A stretch of DNA of 64,000 nt from Trichoderma breve (Eukaryota > Ascomycota > Sordariomycetes > Hypocreales > Hypocreaceae): contig NC_079234.1 of assembly GCF_028502605.1 (NCBI RefSeq), positions 2,294,001-2,358,000 of the forward strand, written 5' to 3'. Below the pieces are notes generated by a model that saw only the letters and a program-made list of their open reading frames with translations, did no database searches and was not told the origin of the DNA. Position numbers and translations under genes: made by a program. This document shows, in pieces, positions 1-14,988 of this stretch (the first letter of the stretch is position 1; every line of letters begins with the position of its first letter).

Positions 1-144
1 CCGTACGTTTCTGACATGGCCACACGCAGGTAATAGATGCGATGTTTCGAGATAAGGAGGCGTAGGGAAGGTTGCTATAGGTAGATAGGTAGGTAGAGAT
101 GCCCTCCTCTTCTTTTCTTCTCTTTTTCTTTCTCGTCTTTGTTT

Positions 145-630
145 TTATCGAGTACGTAGTATCTGTTCAATATGCTCTCGGCTGTTCTTGTGTGTCGTCT
201 CGAGATACAGCAATCTTTGGTTCAGTCGATCAACATCACCATCAAGATCCTGCATCTGGCGTTGTAATTTCTCGTGCAAAGTATTCGGAGGAAGAGAAAC
301 AAACCTACACCCCGGGAAGAGTCAACGTTAGTTCTATCACTGTGTAGTTGCCATGCCTCGTGACCAGTCTGCTTATACGTACATTTTCCCTACGCCTTCA
401 TAAACAACAGAATTGCTCGGAAAGCTTTGTAATTCGCTAATAGTTAATCGCAGTAGGCGTTGTTCTCGCTGTTTGCCTGCGATTTGACTTCGAACCATGC
501 CGATTTGTTGTTGCGCTGCGACGGCCTGCGACTCGATCTCGAGTGCCAGCTAGCAAGATTGGTCAGTGTGAGCTGCAAAATCCACAGCTATCAGGCTCAC
601 CTTTTGCAGAGCTTCATTAGATATAGACAT
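145..630 (-). CDS. pfd1: Prefoldin subunit 1 (beta-type)
   Basis: This is a beta-class subunit of the cytosolic hexameric prefoldin chaperone, which hands unfolded actin and tubulin to the CCT chaperonin. Exons on the minus strand are 630-601, 549-383 and 304-145, giving 357 nt and 118 residues, the usual family size. The protein starts MSISNEALQK. An N-terminal coiled-coil helix carries IESQ and REQRL, followed by the beta-hairpin signature VYEGVGKMFVSLP (about residues 58-70), which is formed exactly across the second intron (AAAAT|GTACGT to TAG|G). A C-terminal helix ends in a plain TAA. Both introns are about 50-80 nt with GT-AG ends. The gene is divergent from rat1 across about 0.7 kb. 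The family call is secure; the start is the only ATG that gives the short leader exon. Confidence 0.88.
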
Positions 631-1339
631 GATTAGCAACTGAGTATTACCTCGATGTTGCTCAAGGTAGGCCCAATGAATCAACTGAACAACGCCGAGA
701 AGAGAAGCACCTTGAACAGTGCTCTGGTAAGGTAATTCAGCAGCTCGAATACGCTTTGGGAATTGCTGCCAGGCTAACGCTATTTGGTCTTAGCTTCTTT
801 TGTGAAATGTTTCTGAACTTCAAGATATGATAAGAAAACTGAGTCAAATACTTTTTTTTTTCAATAGAATTAAAAGATAGTAAATACTTATTGAAATTAA
901 TATTGAATTCTACTATTTGAATTTTTTTTTCAGAACACTCTCCTCTCAAGGGTTAAACTTTGGATGAAAGTGCCTGACACTCCCTATACAGTGCGCGTTT
1001 CCTTGGTCCGGAAACTTTAACACTAGTATCGACATTTCGCAAACTTAGACCAGCTATTTTTTCCCCCATGCATGTCTTTCACGTGCAGCAGCTGTGTTGA
1101 GACCTCAAACATCCCTCATCATTCATTACCTTCTCTCTTTATTGTTATTCACATATTCAGAGTCGCACGGTCAGATCAAGCTTCTTGTTCTTGATTATCT
1201 GCTACACGATTAATTACCCTCCCCCGCAGCCGCAAGTTCAGCCGCGCGTAGTCGCGTTCCTTCTTCCTCGATTCGGTGCCCAAGAACTGTTCAGCAGCAC
1301 CAAGCAATTCGATTCTCCTCGCGGCAAGCATAATCCAGC
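631..1339. other. Divergent intergenic region pfd1/rat1 with AT-rich block
   Basis: This spacer between two divergently transcribed genes holds no convincing gene. Its middle part (about 820-930) is a strongly A/T-rich block with runs of T and A, unlike its flanks. The part from about 1050 to 1340 is pyrimidine-rich and probably holds the promoter and leader of rat1. Confidence 0.6.
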
Positions 1340-4300
1340 ATGGGTATTCCCGCAGCCTTCCGATGGCTATCCAACAAATATCCTAAGATTATCTCTCCCG
1401 TGATTGAGCAGACGCCAATCACCACTGAAGATGGCATCACCATTCCCGTTGACACCACTCAACCAAATCCCAATGGAGAAGAGCTCGACAACTTGTACCT
1501 GGACATGAATGGAATTGTCCACCCATGCTCTCATCCAGAGGATAGGCCTGCGCCGGCCGATGAAGAGGAGATGATGCTTGAAGTTTTCAGATACACGGAT
1601 CGTGTCGTGAACATGGTTCGTCCTCGGAAAATCCTCATGATTGCTGTTGGTAAGTGTGGCGCCCAATCCTCGTAGTCGTCATGCCCGAGTGATTTATGAC
1701 TATTGCTTCTGATCAGCGTAAGCTAACAAATGCTCAACAGATGGAGTTGCACCAAGAGCGAAGATGAACCAGCAACGATCTCGACGATTTCGGTCAGCTC
1801 GGGAAGCCCAGGAAAAGGAAGAAGATAAGAAGGCGCTAATCGAGCTGCTAAAACGTCAAAATGGCGGTTCTTTCCCAGCTGCCGACACGGAAACCGTTGT
1901 CAAGAAGGCCTTCGATTCCAACTCCATTACTCCAGGCACTCCGTTCATGGACATCTTGGCCCTGAGTCTGCGATATTGGTGCCAGTACAAATTGAACACG
2001 GATCCCGCTTGGGCTAAGCTCAAGATCATCATATCTGATGCTACGGTCCCAGGTGAAGGTGAACATAAAATCATGTCCTTCATCCGATCTCAACGCACCT
2101 CTCCTAATTACGACCCTAATACTCGTCATGTCATCTATGGCTTGGATGCCGATCTCATCATGCTAGGGCTTGCCACGCATGAACCTCACTTCCGAGTTTT
2201 ACGTGAAGATGTATTTTTCAATGAAGGCAAAAACAGGACATGCAAGCTTTGTGGCCAAAAGGGACATGAGGCAAATAATTGCCGTGGAACTGCAAAGCCC
2301 GTTGAGGATGCTGACACTGAAAAAAGCAAGGACAGCTTAACTCTTGTCTTGAAGCCTTTTATTTGGCTCCATGTTTCTGTCCTCAGAGAGTATCTCGCGG
2401 CTGAGCTGTCTATTCCAGACCTGCCCTTCAGATTTGATCTAGAACGGGCGATTGACGACTGGATTTTCATGTGCTGCTTCGTTGGTAACGACTTTCTGCC
2501 TCACTTGCCTGCTCTGGAAATCCGCGAGCATGGAATCGACACCTTGACCACGATTTGGAGAACCAATCTACCATCCATGGGTGGCTATGTCACTAAAGAT
2601 GGTCACATCGATTTGGAGAGAGCGCAAGTCATACTTGACGGCCTTGCGAATCAGGAGAGTGCAATTTTCAAGCGAAGAAAAGAACAAGAAGATCGTCGAG
2701 AGGCTAATGCCAAAAGAAGGAAGCTTCAAAATGAAGGCTATTCAAGGAACGGGCAGCACGGCTCTGGTCCCAAGCAAAATGGGCATGCAGACCCAACCAA
2801 AGGATTGCAACTATTCCCTATTGCGACACAGCCCACAAACTTGCTAGCAAATATCACCCACGATATGGTTGTCAGCCGCGGTGCTGCCCAAGATGTGACG
2901 TTGGCCAACAAGGGTGCGGCAAGTGTCATGCGAGACCGACTGCGAGCAGACACCAACAAGGACAATGTTGATAAAGACAACGTTAACAAAGACAATGTTG
3001 ACAAAGATGAGACGGCGTCCGGCACAGCAGCAGATATTACCCAACCACTGCCTTCGGCTCTTGGGAAAAGGAAGGCTGCAGAGCTTGATGACACTGCCAA
3101 CTCCTCTTCAGCGGAGTCATCTAAACCTCAACCTCAGGTATCCCAGGAGATTGAACCTATCGATAACGTTCGTTTGTGGGAAGACGGATACGAAGATCGC
3201 TACTACCAGCAGAAGTTCCATAAGGATCCACAAGATATTGAATTCCGTCACAAGGTGGCCGAGGCGTACGTGGAAGGCTTGGCCTGGGTATTGTTATACT
3301 ACTTTCAGGGATGCCCGTCTTGGGAGTGGTATTATCCTTACCATTACGCCCCCTTTGCCGCTGATTTCAAGAATCTCAGCAAAATGGATATTCGCTTCGA
3401 AAAGGGGCGAATTTCCAGACCTTTTGAACAGCTCATGAGCGTCTTACCAGCGGCATCTCGTCATGCTCTCCCCACAGTGTTCCATGATCTAATGTTGAAT
3501 AAAGACAGTGAGATTATTGACTTCTATCCCGAAGATTTCGAAGTTGATCTAAATGGAAAGAAGATGGCCTGGCAAGGAGTGGCTCTACTTCCATTTATCG
3601 ACATGTCACGACTCCTTAAGGCGGTTCAAGGCAAGTATCCTCTATTAAGCCCTGAAGATGTTGCGCGAAACACTGTAGGAAGGGAAGTTCTGTTGCTATC
3701 CGACAACCACGAGGGCCTTTACGACGATATCTTGACCACTTTCTATTCCAAGAAGCAAGATCGATCAAAGTTTAGTATCAATACAGAACACAGCAATGGC
3801 CTTGCTGGGGAAATTGAGAAACAAGAGGACAAGGTTCCCCATGGGGCCTTGAGCTATCCTCTCGAGCGACGATCCATGCCAGATCTAGATTACGACCATT
3901 CCATCAGGTGAATACTCAGCTTACTTAATCCCACCACCTTTTGTATCACTAAGCTAATCAGTCGCAGCGTTTACTATGACATGCCCCAGGTATCGCAGAC
4001 TCACAAATCGATGCTCCTACGCGGAGTGCGAATGCCGCCGCCAGCTTTGACTAGGAGTGATATTGAGGTAATTCGAGGAAAAACCAACAACCGAGGAGGT
4101 CGCAACTATGGAGGACCCCCACAGCACTACGGCAATAACAATGGTGGCCGGTACAGGGGTGGCTATTCCGGTGGCTATAGGGACACACGAGACTCTTATA
4201 ACGGACACAATAGGGACAACCAACGCTTCGAGCCGCAGTATAATGCGCCTTATGGTATGCCGCAACCTGGGAGATGGCAGCCTTCAGGCGCGCCATCGTT

Positions 4301-4523
4301 TGACCCGAGGGCAGGTCCGCCACCCGGTACATATGCCCAACCCCAGCAGGGCTGGTCCGACAATAGGAACGACTACAACCGCCAAGGGAACGACTATAAC
4401 CGCCAAGGGAACGACTACAGCCGTCAAGGAAACGATTACAACCGCCAAGGAGGGCGCGGAGGGAACTATGGAAACCGGCCTCATTACGGTGGTGGTCAAC
4501 GGCGCGGACGTGACTATGCGTAA
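1340..4523 (+). CDS. rat1: Nuclear 5'-3' exoribonuclease Rat1/Xrn2
   Basis: Rat1 degrades 5'-monophosphate RNA in the nucleus. It trims rRNA and snoRNA precursors and chases RNA polymerase II for termination, with Rai1 as its partner in the family. Exons are 1340-1649, 1741-3907 and 3968-4523, giving 1010 residues, the normal length. The N-terminus [15 protein letters not shown] and the acidic active-site segment [11 protein letters not shown] are typical of the XRN N domain. Near residues 270-283 lies a CCHC zinc knuckle ([14 protein letters not shown]), a mark of fungal Rat1 rather than Xrn1. A lysine-rich linker and the second conserved block ([21 protein letters not shown]) follow. The last exon encodes a Gly/Arg/Tyr-rich tail with four copies of a 7-residue unit like NDYNRQG. 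It is convergent with the CenH3 gene. Confidence 0.95.
4365..4452 (+). repeat. 21-nt tandem repeat in the rat1 tail
   Basis: Four near-identical 21-nt units encode the 7-residue motif NDYNRQG (one unit NDYSRQG). Differences between units are mostly synonymous, so the repeat is kept at protein level inside a low-complexity RGG/Tyr-rich tail. Confidence 0.85.
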
Positions 4524-4782
4524 CTGATATAACTCGCCATCCTGTGCGTATGTGAGGTAATTCGTCCTTCCCGAAACGCACATATATGCTGTAGGAATGT
4601 TTTATCAAAGGGTAATGCTATACTGCCCAGCAAATCATGGACGCCAGAGAGTCATCTTGCTCGTACGTAAACAAGTTAGTTACCTCACACATCAAGACTT
4701 ATACGTGTCTGTGTGTTTGACAAGGTACATGATTAATAGTAATAGATATATCAATGCCAATTTCGTCTTTATTACTTTCATT

Positions 4783-5303
4783 TCAACCAAGACCGCCCCA
4801 GATGCCTCGGATTCTCCTCGCAAGCTGTATGTCTTTTTGCATAAGTGTAACTCTCTTTGCGTGGACAGCGCATAGCTGCGCATCCTCAAAAAGATGTACC
4901 ATAAAGGCCTCCGCGGCCTCTTGTAGTGCCTGAATAGCCTGACTCTGCCATCTGAAGTCTTTTCCTCTCGGCCGACAATTCAATCCAATTTCACGAACCT
5001 AACCACTATCAAAAAACACGTCCAGATGGAAATGGGGGGCAAGCGCAGCACTCACAAGGCGCATGAACGGTAGTTTTAACAATAAAAGCTTTGTATTTGA
5101 CTGGTATTGCCTGATCTCTCGCAACGCAACGGTGCCCGGCCGATAACGTCGCTTCTGTCTTGTAGGCAATGGATCGCCCGCTAAATGACGGTTAGCACAC
5201 AGTAAAGAGGAACCCACGGGGTTGTCTAGAACGCACGCTGTACATCGCTTGGTCTGGAGCCCAATTTCTGTGAGGCCGCCGAAGTTTTCTGACGAGGAGC
5301 CAT
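4783..5303 (-). CDS. cenH3: Centromeric histone H3 variant (CENP-A/CenH3)
   Basis: This histone replaces H3 in centromeric nucleosomes and seeds the kinetochore. Exons on the minus strand are 5303-5237, 5180-5056 and 4998-4783, giving 408 nt and 135 residues. The histone fold begins at [15 protein letters not shown], followed by [15 protein letters not shown]. The enlarged loop 1 and [18 protein letters not shown] replace the FQSSAIGALQE of canonical H3. The end, [12 protein letters not shown], is the extended C-terminus typical of filamentous-fungal CenH3, whereas canonical H3 stops at about RGERA. The N-tail is only about 40 residues and starts MAPRQKTSA. Intron phases match exactly (VQ|P and RL|VREI). 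It is convergent with rat1 and divergent from uso1 across an AT-rich spacer. Confidence 0.93.
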
Positions 5304-5885
5304 TATAGAGAGGGGTATCAATTGAACAGAAGGAAGCGTGAAGAAAGAAAAACCATGCGTGATGGCCAACTCGTGGGCTACATCGAGGCGCATTGAGATC
5401 AAGAACAAAGACTATTTTGTTCGTGTGGAACGACGCGTTGCTGGTCAACCCGGTGACAGCCATGCCCGATAAGATAACGCGACCTAGCCATGTTGGGGCT
5501 ATTTTTAGAAATTACACCCAAGAGCTGAGTACTGAGAAATAATACATAAAGGCATGTTAATTTAATTTTAATACAAACAACATTTTATAAATCTATAGAT
5601 CTTTATATATTCCGTAGATATTACATTAAAACTAGAAGGCCTTTTAGTATTTCACATAGACAATATGGGATGCTGAGTAGCGAAATTGGGGTGCTGAATA
5701 GGCGTTCCCCTAAATTAACATGGCATACTGTGACATGCATAAGGCCCCTAGGCCAGGGTGTTTTCTAGAAGCTTTCCGCAAAGCTCAATTTAACTGTGGC
5801 CCATACTAGAGTATGTGGAAGCTCTACGTAGCGCAACCAGCTTCGAACACCAATTCTCAACCAAGGACATGGGTGAAGTGACGAC
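5304..5885. other. Divergent spacer cenH3/uso1 with AT-rich block
   Basis: No gene was recognised here. From about 5520 to 5650 the sequence is almost pure A/T. It is followed by a short stretch in which a GTGCTGAATAGG-like phrase recurs in degenerate form (about 5670-5715). It may be the remnant of a decayed repeat; both promoters must lie here. Confidence 0.55.
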
Positions 5886-8800
5886 ATGTTTTCTATCTCC
5901 AGCACGCCGGCGAAACAGTCCGCTGGCGAAACCATCACTGTTCTCAGTGGCCGACTTGCTTCCGCAACTCTCCTCGAAGATCGGCGCGCTGCAGTGCTAG
6001 GCCTGCGAAGCTTCGCAAAGGATTTCCCAGCATCGGTAGCTTCTGGAGCGTTGAGGAGCCTGATTGGTAGCCTCTCCAAAGACTCCGAAGATGTCGACAC
6101 AATAAAAATCGTTCTGGAAACTTTGCTGATGCTGTTCAATCCAAACAAGGAAAGTCCTGAAGCATCAGACGAAATCGCATTATGGCTGGCCGACGAATTC
6201 ACCCAACGGCAGGAGAATATTACGCTTGTGCTGGACTTCCTCGACGCCCCCGATTTCTATTCACGGCTATACTCTTTGCAGCTTCTCAGCTCAATCCTTA
6301 CGGCACGAACTCAACGGACGGAAGAGTGTGTCCTCTCTGCGCCATTGGGCATCAGTCGACTTACGGGCGTTCTTGACGACCAACGAGAGGCAATTCGCAA
6401 TGAAGGTGTCAACCTGTTAATACTAGTAACTTCTAGCTCCATCGAGATACAGAAGCTCGTTGCGTTTCAAAATGCCTTCGACAAACTATTTGCCATCATT
6501 GCTGCCGATGGCTCGCTGTCCGAGGGCGGGAGGACAGTGGAGGACTGTTTGATACTCCTGGCCAACCTATTGAGGGGCAATTTGGCTAACCAGTCTCTAT
6601 TCCGGGAGTCTGGTTGCATAGGCAAACTTACAGAGATGCTCAAGGGACTGCTGGAAGCTCAAAAGCAGGAAGACAACATTGCCAAGTGGGCACAGATCCA
6701 GCACAATCGCAACATTTACGCATTCATCTCCATCATCCGTTTATTCCTATCTGCAAGCTCCGCTGAGACGCATCAGAACCAAGCTACCTTCTGGAGGCAT
6801 GGGCTGAGCTATCTTGTCTTGCAGCTCGCATTCGATGCCGACGTTCAAATCCAAATCAAAGCCGAGGTGCGACGGCCTGCTCCCCTGCTTTTTAATCGTT
6901 TGAGTCGCAATCATAACATTTCGAGTAGGCTTTGGCCACATGTGGCGATTTGATCCGTAACAACATGACCATCCAGGAAGGCTTCGCCTCGCTCATGGTC
7001 CCCCCACCCCTGGAATCCGCCGCTGGAGCTACAAGTGCACCTAACGGCCATTCTAAAATCTATATCATTGATGGCTTACTGGACCTGACTCTAAACGTGC
7101 ACGATCTTTCGGCATTTGACTTGCGATTCGCTGCTTGCCAATGCCTAAAGGCCTATTTTTCCAACCACCCCGAAGTAAAATCTCACTTTTTAGGCAGAGC
7201 CATAGAAGGCTACCAGTCTGGCCGTGACGAATCTGCCAACATCTTGAGTGTTTTGCTGAGATTACCAGGGGATGTGTTTTTGAGCGATCCATACCGTGTG
7301 TGGTTTGCCTCTGTTATCGCATTCCATTTACTTTATGACAATCCTGCTGCTAAGGGAGTGGCAAAGGGTTTGACCGAAGGAGATGCTTCCAAGGGCGAAG
7401 AAGTAGTGACCAGCATACAGACGATCACGGCACATCTTCTCATGCGGATACGTCGAGATGATGACACCCGCATACTAGTGGGATATCTAATGTTACTTCT
7501 TGGCTGGCTATTTGAGGACCTTGATGCTGTCAACGATTTTCTGGCCGAAGGCAGCAATGTCCAAGGTCTTATACAGGTAATCTCACAGCCAGTTCGCATC
7601 GCGGGAGAAGTCGTACAAGGTCTATGTGCCATGTTGTTGGGCATCGTCTATGAGTTCTCAACGAAGGATTCACCCATACCACGAGCAACTTTACACTCTA
7701 TTTTGGAGTCGCGGCTTGACAAAGACGGTTACTTGGATCGGCTGGCAAAACTTCGAAACCATCCCTTGCTCCGAGAATTCGAAGTTACACCACAAAAACT
7801 CATCTCCACCCCCGATGGAGAAGAGATCAACGTGTTTTTTGACGATGTTTTTGTCGATTTTTTCAAGGATAACTATAGCCGTGCAATCCGTGCCATTGAT
7901 AAAGTGCCCGATATGGAGGTCTCAGTTATTACGAATGGTACGGAGCAGGGTATTTCAAGGCAGCTTGTGGACTCTCTGCGGAATCAAATAGATGAAAAAG
8001 ACCACGCAATTCAAGAAGCCAACAAAGCCAATAAGTCTCTGGAAGGGGCCGTTAAAGAGGCTCAGGAAGCGAATCGCCGTGCAAAGGAAGATGCCGAGGC
8101 CACAGCGGCAAAGTTGACGACAGAAATGCGGTATGTTTGGAGTCTTGACATATTTAGTGCTCGGATCACAACTAAACTATGTCTCTAGCAAACTGCAAAG
8201 CCAACACGCAGCAAAAATCTCGGAGTATGAGCAAAGAGCTGCGCAAATGCAACAGCAACTCAATGCGAAAGACTTGCAGCTTCAAACCCAACTTGCTGCT
8301 AAGGATCAGTATCTACAAACCCAGCTGAATGGCAAAGATCAACAACTCCAAAACCAGCTAAACCAGGCTAAAAAAGCGCACGAAGTAGAAGCAGAACGTG
8401 CGAGACAGCGAGCGGAAGCTGAAATCGCAGATTTGCGGGCAACTGTTAGCAGGCTTGAGGTTGACGTGATGAAGGTGAGCAAACGTAGACATGGTAACCC
8501 GGATTGCTTTCCATGGATTTGGCTAATTGGAATTCTTTGCAGGCCAATAAGAGCAAGACTGTGGAACTTCAGGCGCTTCGCGCTGAGCATGCCGATCTAT
8601 TGAAAGAGCGTACCGCGCAACTAAAGGAGGCCAACGGAAAAGCGGAAGAGAAGGAAAAGGAGCTGAAGAATACGACAGAAGAGGTTGATCGGCTACGAGA
8701 ACAGGTCGAAGAGCAGCGGAAAGAAGCTGAGAAACGGCAAGATGAATATGAGAAGTTACAGGACGAAGTCGAGAAATTACAGGAGGAGGCCAAGAAGCTA

Positions 8801-9210
8801 CGAGAAGAAGCTGAAAAGTCACAAGAAGAAACTGAGAAGCTACAACAGGAAGCTACGAAGGTGAGACATGATGGATTCGACGTCAATATAGCATTGCTGA
8901 CACGTATCCCTAGACAAAGCAGGCCGTGGCAGATGCAAATAAGGCCAGGGACGCAGTCCAGTCGGAACTAGATGATCTTCTCATGGTATTTGGTGATCTA
9001 GAAGAGAAGTTGGGAAAATACAAGGTAGGGGATCCTGTCGTACATCAATCTGTTCGTGCACAAGGAAAAGAAACACTCCATACTAATGCAAGGTGTCATT
9101 AGACTCGATTGAAAGGGCTTGGCCAGGAGGTATCTGATGGTGAAGATGATGATGGAGACGACGGCGAGGAGGAAAGCGATGCCGAGGAGGATGGGAATGA
9201 CGTGGACTGA
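5886..9210 (+). CDS. uso1: Vesicle tethering factor Uso1/p115
   Basis: This is the long tether that links ER-derived COPII vesicles to cis-Golgi membranes, upstream of SNARE assembly and downstream of a Rab1/Ypt1 GTPase. Exons are 5886-6866, 6929-8130, 8189-8474, 8543-8860, 8914-9024 and 9103-9210, giving 3006 nt and 1001 residues. Residues 1 to about 660 are the armadillo-like globular head, starting MFSISSTPAKQSAGETI and including DRRAAVLGLRSFAK. From about 690 the protein is a heptad-rich coiled coil with Gln/Glu/Lys repeats such as KLQEEAKKLREEAEK. The end has the conserved DDLLMVFGDLEEK and then a very acidic tail (EEESDAEEDGNDVD), as in p115. It is shorter than yeast Uso1 (about 1790) because the rod is shorter, which is usual in filamentous fungi. 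Confidence 0.94.
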
Positions 9211-11833
<2,623 letters not shown>

Positions 11834-11900
11834 AGGGCAATTTCTAAGCATTGAATAGACTCAGATTTGTCATAGAACAGTGGCCAGCGGTTGCGAGTCT

Positions 11901-14450
11901 CTAATAGTGAGGTACTTTCAACGCTTGAAGCCATAGATTAACAATGCTCAGAAACCCTTCTCCAAGGATGAAGCCCTGTATACAGTGTCAGCGAGCGTAA
12001 ATTGTGCCAAAATACAAGCAACGCCTTACCGATGCAATGATGATTAATGGCGTGGTTGACTGCTTTCGTACGCTGAGCCAATACCAGCTAACAATACCTC
12101 CAATGGCTCGGGCCAATGTAAACGATGGCACATTGTACATGCCTTGATATATGAATTAGAGGAAGCCCTTCCGTGCCGGAGACACTCGAGATTTACTCAC
12201 CGACTGCTACGGCAATGCCGCCCGGTATCCAAGAGCGCCACGGTCTCCCAACAGACAGAGTCCGCGCAAGAGTGGTCACGGCGAAGAGAACTCCAGCGCC
12301 GGTTGCCCATTCCTTGGCCATATATGGCAAGCCTTGCCCTGTAACAAGCCTGGCCGTGAATATCCAGACGTAGGCTGTTGGAACCTGGAAAAGTTTGCCG
12401 GGGATCTCGTACACTCTGCCGACGGTGATAATATGAGTCAGTTATTTATCCTTAGAACAGGCGTGATATGTATATAGATTCCAAAGCTAACTATTGGTAG
12501 CAGGGACTTACGCTGTGTAAATGCGATATGCAAAAGCAGAGAACACAGCACCAAACGTAGCGCCTATGAGCTGGCCCCAGAATTGTGCTTTGGGAGCAGC
12601 TCCAAGAAGATGGCCAGTCTTCAAATCTTGCATCAGGTCACCCGCTTGCAATGCCCCCTACTGCAATGTTAGGAGACTTTGATATATGTATGAAAATTCT
12701 CATTTTCTAGAGGAACTTACAGCTTCCGACTAAAAGTGATTCCAATAATTAGTAAAAATGACAGGAAACCAGAAGGGGCATAGAACAGGAGTAGACTTAC
12801 GATGGCACCAGCGACTAGGTTGATAAGAACGCTCGATTTGTTAGACTGCGGGATGATCAGAGCAAAAAACAACTGTGCAAGCTTGCTGATGCCAGACACT
12901 GGATTGAGATCAGTCTCTCCAAGGGCCCTGACGCCCATGATACTCAAAACCAGGGCCATGAGCACAGCAATAACAATCGCGTAGAGGGGCACCAGATGGC
13001 CAAACACGATTTGTGTGGACAGAACACAGATCAGTATAGATGCGAGAAGCCCCCAGAAAACAACTTTGCTGTGAATCTGTTGGTTAGTCGGGGCATCGTC
13101 TAGTCCACGATCCTCTTCCTGGGCAGGAGACACCTGGTCATCGTCATCGTCATCTTGTTCCTGTTCTTCTTCTTCCCGCGCTTCACTGGGAATTGGAGAA
13201 TATTGATGAGAGGTCCTAAACAAGGAGGCAATCCTGCTGTGGCGGAAACGGCGCTGTAATACCGCCAGAGCTGGAAGAGCATGGGTGGTGAAAACGGGGC
13301 GAAGAGCAATATAGGCTAGACTGACGACGGCGTCAACAAGCATGATAGCCAAGGACACCCAGACAATCCAGCCTTTGCTACCGTTTTCCCAATCATCCAC
13401 CGGCCCAGGAGCCCAGCCCTTCATCTTGGCCAGCGGGCTAAGAACGCCCCAGCCAATAATTGCGCCGAGCGTCATGTGGAGCGTTGTCTCAGTCCCCATG
13501 ATGATGCCTTGTCCCACATACGCGAGACTTGGGTTCAAAGTCCAAAGCCAAGTAGAGGCGGCGACAGTGCCGAATACCGGGAGGTCCCGCAGAATAGGCA
13601 AGAAATAGTTGCAAATGGTGAAGATACCGGAGACAAGGAAGCTGAGGAGCAAAAGCCTCATATTGTACGCCCAGTCCAAGTCCTTTGAGACTTCTGGTTC
13701 TCCCTCTTCTTCTTCAACGGAGGCGCCGACATCTTCTACCAGTGCTGGTTCATCATCTTTGGCTGCAAGACTGGCGAATCCGCCTTTAGTGGCGGCATCT
13801 AGCTCTTGGGGAGAAGACTTTTGCCCTCGACTGTGGAGAACGCGGATGAGCACTGCAGTGCTGAAACCGCTGGGGAATCTAAGTCGTTCTCTAATGATGA
13901 CTTGATGGCGCCTGAGGTTATACACACACACATTCTTATCTCAGCCAACCCGTAATCTCACTTAAATTCATTGAAGAGCAAAAACACACTTACAAGGGAA
14001 CGGCAAAGACGACACCAAAATAGCAAAGACCCAGGGACCATATGATGAGCTGCCAAGTGCTCAGTGATAAGGGTCCTTGCTCATTAGGCTCCAGCAAGTA
14101 GTTCATCGCGGGGATCTATATTCCATCAGCATGGGTAATCTAACGAGTTATTATGAGAAGTGAACGCTTACAACTCCGACAAAGCCACACCCAAGAGGCA
14201 TGATGGCCATGCCGCCGGCAACGCTCTGAACCAGGACATTTTCCACCGGACTGAACGGGAAGCGCAAGTGAGGCTTGAGCAGCTTGAAGACGGCAAATCC
14301 CATGAGACTTGACGGCATCGACATGATGGAGACCCAGCCTGTCTGCAGGCCAAAGTACATGTTGGCGGCGCATATGATGGTACCAACAGCAAGGCCGGCA
14401 GCCACACCGCGAACGGTGAAGCTGCGCCCTTGAGGGGACGGAGAAGCCAT
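11901..14450 (-). CDS. OPT-family oligopeptide/metal-chelate transporter
   Basis: This is a polytopic membrane transporter of the oligopeptide transporter superfamily, expected to bring in peptides or metal chelates by proton symport. Minus-strand exons are 14450-14172, 14115-13994, 13911-12801, 12729-12721, 12657-12512, 12415-12201, 12142-12030 and 11975-11901, giving 2070 nt and 689 residues. Family marks are NMYFGLQTGWVSIMSMPSSL near the N-terminus, VPLRHQVIIRERLRFPSG across intron 2, GETDLNPVSGISKLAQ, and AISEAGALQAGDLMQDLKTG, which needs a 9-nt exon encoding S-E-A. The long acidic loop (about residues 135-185) and the Asp-rich stretch (DDDDDD) are probably cytosolic. The substrate is not predictable. 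It resembles the fungal YSL-like/PTR2-unrelated OPT branch rather than the Isp4 glutathione branch. Confidence 0.88.
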
Positions 14451-14988
14451 TGTTAGGGGGCCGTTGGCACTATATGCATTGGAGTCTATTGGGATGCTAA
14501 ATCAGTTAATTAGCCAACCGCGAATAGCTGTAGCCCGATCGAAATGATGAATCCGGTGCTTTTCTTTCACCCTTTCGTGAGCTTGTAAGATCAGATACAA
14601 GCTCAAAGGGTGCACAGCTTATAAGGAACTGCTCGGCTTTCAGTGGCTCCTCGGTATTACTAATTTGAAGATACCATGCAAGGGCGCGCGCACTAGCGCG
14701 TCGACCAATAATCTTGCCGAGAGAGGCGTATGACACCATCGTCTAGGTAGGCAGTCTCTCAGCTTCATCAAAATAAATTTATACCTGGAGGAATTTATAA
14801 AGCTTATGAATGAACTCTGAATTGAGGTTGAGTAACCATGCTACCCCATTTGACCTTTATTTTCTGTTCAAAGTGGGATCCCTCAAGACAGGCTATTCAG
14901 TATAACTGCTTAAACGGTATATGTGATATACAAAGCCGTGTCTACTTTATACCCTTTGTGCCTGACATACGCCCATCGAGCTGTGCAT
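14451..14988. other. Intergenic region OPT transporter/ceramidase
   Basis: This is the upstream region of the OPT gene and the 3' side of the ceramidase gene. A 77-codon minus-strand open frame (14739-14506) lies here, but it has no recognisable motif and I do not call it a gene. Confidence 0.5.
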
